A stretch of DNA of 12,299 nt from assembly GCA_023459675.1 (NCBI GenBank), contig JAEWTC010000020.1, forward strand, positions 1 through 12,299. The letters run 5' to 3'. Shown here one piece after another: positions 6,430-12,299 of this stretch (position 1 is the stretch's first letter; every line of letters begins with the position of its first letter). A model generated the notes under the pieces. It did not search any database and was not told the origin of the DNA. It was given only the letters and a program-made list of their open reading frames with translations. The position numbers were made by a program, and so were the translations under genes. Source of the DNA: Bacillota bacterium (lineage in GTDB: Bacteria; Bacillota; Clostridia; Christensenellales; Aristaeellaceae).

Positions 6430-8421
6430 ATGAAAAGGCGTTGGCTGGTCCTTGCGCTGGTCGTGCTTGCGCTGCTGCTGCCCGGCGCGGCTCTTGGCGC
6501 GCAGAAGGAAGCGGATTGGACGATACTCTGGTACCTGTGCGGCACCGATCTGGAAACGGACGACGGTTCCGCCACCTACAACCTGGAGCAGGCCATGGAG
6601 GGCAAAACCGCCGACGGCGCCAACGTGATCATCGTTACCGGCGGCACGAAGGAATGGCAGAACGATTACGTGCTCGGCGACGCCATCGGCGTATACCGGC
6701 TCAATCAGGGCGGCGGGCTTACGGAGCTGAGCCACCTGAAGGACCAGAACATGGCGGACGGGGGCCTGCTCGCGTCCATGATCCAGCAGGTGTTTACGCT
6801 GTATCCCGCCAAACATACCATGCTCCTGCTGTGGGATCACGGTGGCGGCAGCGTGGGCGGCGTGGCGTTTGACGAGCGGACGGACGATTCCATTTCCCTG
6901 GCCGAGCTGGAAGCGGCCCTCGCGCAGGCCGGGCAGCATTTCGATATCGTGGGCTTTGATGCGTGCCTGATGGCCTCGCTGGAAGTAGCGAACGTCCTGA
7001 CCCCGTATGCCGATTATATGATCGCCTCCCAGGATCTGGAACCCGGCGGCGGCTGGAACTATCTGGACTTCATGGCGGCGCTCTCCAAAACGCCGGACGT
7101 CGCCCCGGCGGAGCTTGGCAAGGGGATTTGCGACAGCTATCTGAAACACTGCATCGCGTGGGATGATAAGGAAATCGCCACGCTTTCGCTGGTAAACCTC
7201 GCCAAAATCCCCGCGCTTGTGCAGGCGTTCGACGCGATGGCGTGGCAGCTGACCGGCGTCGCGCAAGACCCGGCCGTGATCCAGACGTACCGGAAAAACG
7301 TGAGCAAGGCGCGCAACTTCGGCGGCAATAACCGCTCCGAGGGGTACACCCACATGGTGGATTTGGGCGAGCTCGTGCTCAATACCCAGGGCGTTTGGGA
7401 CGAAACCGGCCTCGCCGTGCTGGACGCGCTGTTTGCCGCCGTGGAGTACAAGATTGACGGAAGCGAATACCAGAAAGCCAACGGGCTGTCCGTATTCTAT
7501 CCGTTCACCACGGATTCCGAGGTAAGCGACGCGTGCGCGGTCATCGCGGAAACGCCTGTTTCCAAGGCGTACATGCGGTTCGTGGGCGCCATGGTACCAG
7601 CCTGGGGCGTGCCGGGCGACATGAACCAGCTCGTCAGCGATCAGCCCGCGGAAAGCCTCGCGCAGGGAGAAACCCCCGCTCCGGCTGCGCCTGACGAGGA
7701 AACCACCGTCACCCAGATCAACCCCGGCGATTACCCGCTTTCCTTCTCCGCCGAACTGGACGAGGAGGGCTATTATGCCCTGACCGTGGACAGCGGGCTG
7801 GACATTGTGCAGGACGTCGCCTTTGCCCTGTACATGATCGACGAGGAAGAACAGGCCGCCGTGCTTTTGGGAACGGATAACGATGTGGACGCGTACTGGG
7901 ACGAGGGCGTGTTTTACGATAACTTCCGCGGCGTGTGGCTGACCATCAACGGGGAATACTGCGCCCCGATCCTCATCGAATCGCAGGACGACCATAACCT
8001 GTACACCATCCCCATCCAGCTCAACGGCAAGCGCACCAACCTGCGGGTTCTGTACGTGATCGACAGCGAGGACGCGGACGGCGTAACCGGCCACTACGAA
8101 GTGCTGGGCGTTTGGGACGGCACGAACGAGGTGACCGGCGTTACCGCGCGCGATATGAAGCCTTTGCAGGAGGGCGACGTCATTTTGCCGCTGTTCGACG
8201 CGTATCCCCTGTCCGATATTGGCGGGGTGAGCGAGGAATGGGAGAGCTACGAGGTGGTGGCGGGGAAGAACGGCGAAGTAACCCTCGAGGAGCAGGACCT
8301 GTTCGACGGCGAGTACTATTACGCCTTCATCCTGACCGATATCTTCGGCCAGACCTATGAATCCGACGGGATTTCCCTGTTCATGGAGGGTGACGAGTAC
8401 TACTTCGACGACGGACAGTGA
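6430..8421 (+). CDS. Secreted clostripain-like (family C11) cysteine peptidase
   Basis: A 663-residue exported protease. A signal peptide covers residues 1-23 or so (KRRW, then a Leu/Val/Ala-rich core, ending AALG before AQKE); there is no lipobox Cys and no C-terminal anchor or LPXTG, so release from the cell is expected. The C11 catalytic domain spans about 28-395: His137 in LLLWDHGGG and Cys179 in VGFDACLMASLE form the dyad. Asp177, two residues before the Cys, matches the S1 aspartate that gives Arg/Lys specificity in characterised C11 enzymes. A Pro/Glu/Thr-rich linker (about 403-430) joins an acidic C-terminal region (about 430-663) that looks beta-rich and matches no domain I know. The start follows GGGGGAGG at 6414-6421. 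The host substrate or self-processing sites cannot be determined. The gene ends at a strong shared terminator. Confidence 0.92.
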   Translation: MKRRWLVLALVVLALLLPGAALGAQKEADWTILWYLCGTDLETDDGSATYNLEQAMEGKTADGANVIIVTGGTKEWQNDYVLGDAIGVYRLNQGGGLTELSHLKDQNMADGGLLASMIQQVFTLYPAKHTMLLLWDHGGGSVGGVAFDERTDDSISLAELEAALAQAGQHFDIVGFDACLMASLEVANVLTPYADYMIASQDLEPGGGWNYLDFMAALSKTPDVAPAELGKGICDSYLKHCIAWDDKEIATLSLVNLAKIPALVQAFDAMAWQLTGVAQDPAVIQTYRKNVSKARNFGGNNRSEGYTHMVDLGELVLNTQGVWDETGLAVLDALFAAVEYKIDGSEYQKANGLSVFYPFTTDSEVSDACAVIAETPVSKAYMRFVGAMVPAWGVPGDMNQLVSDQPAESLAQGETPAPAAPDEETTVTQINPGDYPLSFSAELDEEGYYALTVDSGLDIVQDVAFALYMIDEEEQAAVLLGTDNDVDAYWDEGVFYDNFRGVWLTINGEYCAPILIESQDDHNLYTIPIQLNGKRTNLRVLYVIDSEDADGVTGHYEVLGVWDGTNEVTGVTARDMKPLQEGDVILPLFDAYPLSDIGGVSEEWESYEVVAGKNGEVTLEEQDLFDGEYYYAFILTDIFGQTYESDGISLFMEGDEYYFDDGQ

Positions 8422-8438
8422 TCTTTCGGCAGGCATAC

Positions 8439-8465
8439 AAAAACCCCCGCGGCGCGGGGGTTTTT
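8439..8465. terminator. Bidirectional intrinsic terminator between convergent genes
   Basis: AAAAA, then CCCCCGC (8444-8450), loop GGC, GCGGGGG (8454-8460), then TTTTT. It is symmetrical, so it works for the plus-strand peptidase gene and for the minus-strand phosphorylase gene ending at 8503. Confidence 0.9.
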
Positions 8466-8502
8466 GCATGCCGTTGTACAGTATGCCGGACGCGTAAACA
8501 GC

Positions 8503-10203
8503 TCAGCGTTCCATCTCGAAGGTCTGCCCGTTCCACTGGGCCTGTACGCGGAATGCCGCCGTCCTCAAATCCGCATGCAGCTCCGCCTGCGCGCCTTGCC
8601 GTTCCCAGCGCAGGGTCAGCAGATGGGGGGCGGGCTGCTCCAGGGTAAGCCTTGCGTCAAAGCCGAAGGCGGGGCAGGCGTTTCGCATGCGCAGGAGCGC
8701 CAGCTGGTCTTTCACAATCTGCGTTTGCAGGCCTTCCTCCACCTGCGCGTTGGTCAGGTTGGTGCGGTTGATCTCCTTGTGCCCGCCGGAGCCGCCCCGC
8801 TGCACGGCCTCCTTGTCGTTCTTCCCGGCGAACAGGTCCAAATACCACACCTGCGGCTTGCCCGGCATGAACAGCTGCACGGCGCGCGCGAACAGCAGCC
8901 TGCGCTCGTCCTCGCCCAACGCGCTGAAATAGGTGGCGTTCACCTGGTAATACACGTTCTTCTGTCCGTGCAGGTCTTTCACCATGCCGCCCCGGCGGAC
9001 CACGGTCGCAATCAGGCTTTCGATGCGGGCTTCGGGCAGCAGGCCTTTCAAATCCAGCAAGGGAATGCCGTCGTGGCAGCCTAGCATGTTCACGGTGCGG
9101 ATGCCCTTCTCCGTCTGCTCCAGCGCCCACGCGGCCAGGGCGCCGCCGTCGCCTGTTTCCAGCGCGTCCAGCAGCAGGCCGGGCAGGAAAAAGTCATAGC
9201 AGAGATATCCTTGCGCATGGAGCGTTTCATAGGTTTTTTCCGCGTAGCTCGCGTGGATTTCCGGCAGCAGAGTCAGGTTTTTGGCTTGCGCAAGAGCGTT
9301 GACCCGCGCAAGCAGCTCCCATGTTTCGGGAACGTTCAGGAAATTGCGCTTCCCGGGGGTTTTGGGCGCGTAGGCGAACGCGTCCAGCCGCACGATGTCC
9401 GCGCCGTACCCGGCCAGCGCTTGCAGTGTTTGGTCATAGAACTCCCACACTTTGGGAGAACGGATGTTCAAATCCAGCTGTCCCAGGTATTTGCGCCCGG
9501 TTTCCAGCAGCTCGGTCACGGCGGCGCGCGCCGGTTCAAACCGGCCAAATTCAATTTCGCCCGGCTTTTTCCCGGCGTTTAGCGCGGCGTTTACAATGCC
9601 CGCCAGCGCCTCGGCGGAGGCGTATTGCAGGCCCGTGACCCGCATCATGTCCTGCGCGTCCGGGCGCGGGTAACGCACTTCCTGATAGAAGGTGTTCCAG
9701 TAAGGCACGCTGCGGCCGTCGGGCAGGCGCACCATTAAGATCGGCAAACCCGGCTTGCGGAAGAACATCTCCCGGATCTCCGCTTCGTCCGGCTGGATAT
9801 AGCCTTCCGCGGTCATCGTCCCATGGCCATCCCAAAAGCGGTTCCAGTCGATGAAGAAATCGCGGTAGGGCGATGCGTCGCCGTGTTTGAGAAGATCCTG
9901 AAACTGGGGCGACAACACCGAGGCGTGGTTGAGAATGAAGTCCAGCTTCAGCCCGACGCCCGCCCTGCGCAGCGCTTCCAGATCGGCGCGGGTGGCGTAC
10001 AGCGCGTTCAGCCCGTAATCGATCACCGAAAATCCGCGGTCCAGATCGGTGTGGAACAGGCTGGGCAGGATGTAAACCGTGGAAAACGCGCCTTGCGCGG
10101 CTTCGGTTTGCAGAAACGCCGCGACGTCGGCAAGCGTTCCGCCCATGCTGTCGGGGTAAAGGTTGAGCATCGGCCCGGCGGATACGGTTCGTTCAGCCTG
10201 CAT
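8503..10203 (-). CDS. GH13 subfamily 18-like sugar phosphorylase (sucrose phosphorylase relative)
   Basis: A 566-residue cytoplasmic alpha-amylase-superfamily enzyme. Family members phosphorolyse an alpha-glucoside (sucrose, sucrose-6'-phosphate, glucosylglycerol, glucosylglycerate) to glucose-1-phosphate. Catalytic motifs are present: DFILNHAS at 88-95, nucleophile Asp274 in DIVRLDAFAY, acid/base Glu315 in LLPEIHASY, and transition-state Asp378 in LGCHDGIPLLD. The spacing (41, then 63 residues) fits sucrose phosphorylases of about 500 residues. The extra length lies before Asp274: WNTFYQEV (169-176) and QLDLNIRSPKVW (242-253), nearly contiguous in the family, are about 65 residues apart. Start choice: ATG 10203 is 11 bases after AAGGAG; GTG 10212 overlaps the kinase stop but is only 2 bases from that site. 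It is the last gene of the minus-strand operon. The substrate is unknown. Confidence 0.87.
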   Translation of the reverse strand: MQAERTVSAGPMLNLYPDSMGGTLADVAAFLQTEAAQGAFSTVYILPSLFHTDLDRGFSVIDYGLNALYATRADLEALRRAGVGLKLDFILNHASVLSPQFQDLLKHGDASPYRDFFIDWNRFWDGHGTMTAEGYIQPDEAEIREMFFRKPGLPILMVRLPDGRSVPYWNTFYQEVRYPRPDAQDMMRVTGLQYASAEALAGIVNAALNAGKKPGEIEFGRFEPARAAVTELLETGRKYLGQLDLNIRSPKVWEFYDQTLQALAGYGADIVRLDAFAYAPKTPGKRNFLNVPETWELLARVNALAQAKNLTLLPEIHASYAEKTYETLHAQGYLCYDFFLPGLLLDALETGDGGALAAWALEQTEKGIRTVNMLGCHDGIPLLDLKGLLPEARIESLIATVVRRGGMVKDLHGQKNVYYQVNATYFSALGEDERRLLFARAVQLFMPGKPQVWYLDLFAGKNDKEAVQRGGSGGHKEINRTNLTNAQVEEGLQTQIVKDQLALLRMRNACPAFGFDARLTLEQPAPHLLTLRWERQGAQAELHADLRTAAFRVQAQWNGQTFEMER

Positions 10204-10208
10204 GGACG

Positions 10209-11153
10209 TCACAGCTCCTTCGCCATCACGTCACGGTACTTTGCATAGCTTAAAAGCTCCGCCGTGTTGGATACGATCAGCTTTGCCTTTTTCGCCTGTA
10301 CTTCCAGCTGCTTTTGTTCCAGCATCAGCACCATGGTGGTGAAGGCGCTGTCCGTGCCGCCGTCCCGGTGGCGCGCCTTGCGGTGGGCCAGCGTTTCGGA
10401 GGGCGTGGAATGCAAAAACACCGGCACGTCCACGCCGTGCAAATGGTCGCTGTTGGCGTGCGTCCATTCGATCAGCAGCACATCTACGCCGCGGAAATCC
10501 ACAGCCTCATACCAAAGCGCGGTTTCCTCGCGCCCCATCCGCTTTAAAAACAGCGTATCCGCGCCGTTTTTAAACTGCGATACGAGCGCGCTCAGCTCGT
10601 CGAAATCAATCTCCGCGGGCGAACCCAGATATCCGGCAAGCGCGGCGCGGCCTTCGCGCTGGTATGCCTCCATCCACGGATGCTCGGCCGTGAGCGCGGG
10701 ATCGGCGTCCCGGTTCTCCTGCTGAAAACCGCGCACGGCACTGCCCGCCGCGGGCGTATACAGCCCGTTTTGCACGAGCCCCCGCATGCCGCCTGCGCGG
10801 AAGATGCGCAGCCGCTCCGCGTCGTTGTACAAAGGGATGCGGCGCGGGTAATTATCGCCGGACAGCAGATAGCTCCCCAGCCCTTCCTGCTCCAGATAAA
10901 ACCGCAGCAGCGACGCCGTTTCCGATTTGCCAACGCCCGAGCCGCCGCACACCGCGATCACGGCGCGGCCGAACGGGTTTTGCGCAAGCGCGGGCGCAAG
11001 CAGCTGCCGCAGCGGCGGGTAGACGGCGTCTGCCTTCAGCTTGTGCGCGTCCTGAATGTGAACGCTGTCGCCCGGCATATCGCCGTGTGCAATTTCTGCG
11101 GGCAGCGCCGGCGGCGACCACGGCGTTGTGAAGGGATGTTGTTTCGGTTCCAT
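10209..11153 (-). CDS. P-loop small-molecule kinase (uridine kinase/PRK-like), substrate unknown
   Basis: A 314-residue cytoplasmic ATP-binding protein. Walker A is GGSGVGKS at residues 70-77; a following SGDNYPRR (98-105) resembles the substrate/metal loop of uridine kinase and phosphoribulokinase relatives; VDVLLIEWTH (223-232) is a Walker B-like strand; and VFLHSTPSETLAHRKARHRDGG (split as VFLHSTP 245-251 and HRKARHRDGG 257-266) carries the basic lid residues. Residues 1-60 form a Pro/Ala-rich N-terminal extension. Such genes are often labelled adenylylsulfate kinase, but no sulfate-assimilation gene is nearby. The ATG at 11153 follows AAGGAG on the minus strand and lies 4 bases after the esterase stop; a longer upstream frame would run into the esterase gene and is unlikely. 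Its TGA overlaps or abuts the phosphorylase start, so a role in modifying that enzyme's substrate or product is inferred. Confidence 0.75.
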   Translation of the reverse strand: MEPKQHPFTTPWSPPALPAEIAHGDMPGDSVHIQDAHKLKADAVYPPLRQLLAPALAQNPFGRAVIAVCGGSGVGKSETASLLRFYLEQEGLGSYLLSGDNYPRRIPLYNDAERLRIFRAGGMRGLVQNGLYTPAAGSAVRGFQQENRDADPALTAEHPWMEAYQREGRAALAGYLGSPAEIDFDELSALVSQFKNGADTLFLKRMGREETALWYEAVDFRGVDVLLIEWTHANSDHLHGVDVPVFLHSTPSETLAHRKARHRDGGTDSAFTTMVLMLEQKQLEVQAKKAKLIVSNTAELLSYAKYRDVMAKEL

Positions 11154-11157
11154 CGGT

Positions 11158-12273
11158 TTACTCCTTTTCAAGCCGTGCCTGCAGCACCTGCGCCAGCTCC
11201 CGGCCCATGCGCTCATGCGTTTTTACGTTGGGGTGCCCAAGCCCGCCGAACCCTTCGGCAAACGGGTTGATCGCCCCGAACTTGAGCGTGAATACCCGCT
11301 CGTCGCGCGTTTCCGCGCGGTAAACCGCAACCGCTTTTTCCAGTACGTCGTACAGGTAATAGTTCATCGGCCCCAGCGTGCAGGCGATCAACGGCCGCGG
11401 GCCGTTGCAGCTTCGCAGCGTGTGCAGAAACGCCGTATACCGATCCTGAAAATGCCGCTCCTCCGGCAAGCCGCCGTCCGTAACGCTCATGCGGAACGCG
11501 TCGTTGGTGCCCAGGTTCACTACGATCGCGTCCGGGCGGAACCGCCCGAAATCCCACGGCGTAAACGAATCCGTCCTGCCCGTTTTTTCCTGATGGTAAC
11601 GGTCCGCAAATGCGTACTGCGTTTCCATAGCCAGCGGCGGTGGAGAAAAATCCGGGAACTGCGGAAGCCGGATCCGGTTGGCCGGATCGCGAGGCGCGCA
11701 CAGCGGAATTCCCGAGATGCACACGCTTTGGTACTGCGCTCCCAGCAATTCCGAAGCGATTGCCGGGTAGGCCCGCATCCCGTTTTCCAGCTCCGTGGTG
11801 AATACCGGGGCGGCCGCGTCCATCAGGTTTCCAAACCCGCAGGTAATGGAATCGCCGATAAACTCAAGCCTGTACCGGGGCTGGGGCGGCGTATACACAA
11901 GAACTTCGCCTTGCAGCGCAAGCGAATGCACGCAGTTGCGGCCCTTGGAAACCTCGGAACGCTTGATCACGGTCAGCGTGTGCTCTCGCTCAGCGCCTTC
12001 CTCAAACAGCACATAGCTTCCGCGGCCCTCTTCCAAATGCAAAAGCTTTACGGGCTCGGGTTTTCCGTCCATCAGCACCGCAAGCCACGGCAGGCTCGGG
12101 CCTTCGCCGGGAAACGAATCGGCGAACGCGGTCGCGTCCATCGTAAGCTTGTCGCCCCGGAAGCGCAGGGAAAACCCGGAGCCGGTCCAGTTGAAAAACG
12201 TTCCTTCCATCCGTTCGTCGTACAGCGTCCGGCCAAAAAACACCGGCGTGCCGGAATTCGTGAATAGTTCCAT
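11158..12273 (-). CDS. CE2-like SGNH/GDSL esterase, no signal peptide
   Basis: A 371-residue protein with the two-domain plan of carbohydrate esterase family 2: an N-terminal beta-sandwich (about 1-130) and a C-terminal SGNH hydrolase domain (about 134-371). Visible motifs are block I EFIGDSITCG with nucleophile Ser142, block II Gly188 in ISGIP, block III LGTND (254-258), and block V GHPNVKTH with His347. No Asp lies two or three residues before His347, in line with the Ser-His dyad reported for some CE2 enzymes. CE2 proteins are usually exported sugar O-deacetylases, but this one begins MELFTNSGTP with no signal peptide, so it should act in the cytoplasm. ATG 12273 is preceded by AAGGAGAG on the minus strand. 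It is the first gene seen of the operon; the promoter or further upstream genes lie beyond the right edge. Confidence 0.88.
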   Translation of the reverse strand: MELFTNSGTPVFFGRTLYDERMEGTFFNWTGSGFSLRFRGDKLTMDATAFADSFPGEGPSLPWLAVLMDGKPEPVKLLHLEEGRGSYVLFEEGAEREHTLTVIKRSEVSKGRNCVHSLALQGEVLVYTPPQPRYRLEFIGDSITCGFGNLMDAAAPVFTTELENGMRAYPAIASELLGAQYQSVCISGIPLCAPRDPANRIRLPQFPDFSPPPLAMETQYAFADRYHQEKTGRTDSFTPWDFGRFRPDAIVVNLGTNDAFRMSVTDGGLPEERHFQDRYTAFLHTLRSCNGPRPLIACTLGPMNYYLYDVLEKAVAVYRAETRDERVFTLKFGAINPFAEGFGGLGHPNVKTHERMGRELAQVLQARLEKE

Positions 12274-12299
12274 ACTCTTCTCTCCTTGTCACCGGGTTG

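Noticed and set aside
6358..8469. A 703-codon open frame on the minus strand opposite the C11 peptidase gene
   Set aside because: It lies antisense to a protein with clear catalytic motifs and a signal peptide. Its translation is rich in His, Arg, Val and Gly with no recognisable domain, as expected from the complement of GC-rich codons, and it would cross the terminator at 8439-8465.
11154..11216. Longer N-terminus for the kinase starting at 11216
   Set aside because: It would overlap the esterase gene by about 60 bases and adds an Arg/Cys/Trp-rich stretch typical of out-of-frame reading; ATG 11153 has an AAGGAG at proper distance.
11128..12267. A 379-codon plus-strand frame opposite the CE2-like esterase
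   Set aside because: Arg/His/Pro-rich composition, no domain, no ribosome binding site. The minus-strand frame has SGNH motifs and a strong ribosome binding site.

Overview
This 12.3 kb, GC-rich, gene-dense window reads as chromosomal DNA of a Bacillota (Clostridia-like) bacterium. The evidence is a class III, Bacillota-type fructose-1,6-bisphosphatase, strong AGGAGG-type ribosome binding sites, compact T-tailed intrinsic terminators, and sigma-A-like promoters with TATAAT boxes. No tRNA, rRNA, insertion sequence, integrase, CRISPR array or phage gene is visible. The genus cannot be named from the sequence alone.

Layout. The plus strand runs from 1 to about 8.42 kb: a HAD-family phosphatase overlapping a small nitroreductase-fold protein (16-1244); a 0.6 kb GC-rich stretch with potential RNA structure and no convincing gene (1245-1841), ending in a good promoter; a DeoR-family repressor overlapping deoC, deoxyribose-phosphate aldolase (1842-3315); an intergenic region with a long terminator hairpin and a structured leader; fbp, class III fructose-1,6-bisphosphatase (3751-5652), with its own terminator; a GtrA-family membrane protein behind an extended -10 promoter (5794-6267); and a secreted clostripain-like (C11) cysteine peptidase (6430-8421). 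A symmetrical A-stem-T terminator at about 8439-8465 separates this from a minus-strand operon reading inward from the right edge: a CE2-like SGNH esterase (12273-11158), a P-loop small-molecule kinase (11153-10209) and a GH13 subfamily 18-like sugar phosphorylase (10203-8503).

How the genes work together. deoR-deoC is a deoxynucleoside catabolism unit: the aldolase yields glyceraldehyde-3-phosphate and acetaldehyde, and the regulator probably senses a deoxyribose phosphate. fbp is the gluconeogenic step. The minus-strand trio is the most unusual part. An esterase, a kinase and an alpha-glucoside phosphorylase, all without signal peptides, are translationally packed, which suggests an intracellular route for an acylated and/or phosphorylated alpha-glucoside. 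The substrate is unknown. The phosphorylase carries an insertion of about 65 residues that splits a motif normally continuous in its family. A second point of interest is the fbp leader, where a plausible promoter holds an inverted repeat in its spacer and is followed at once by a long stem-loop.
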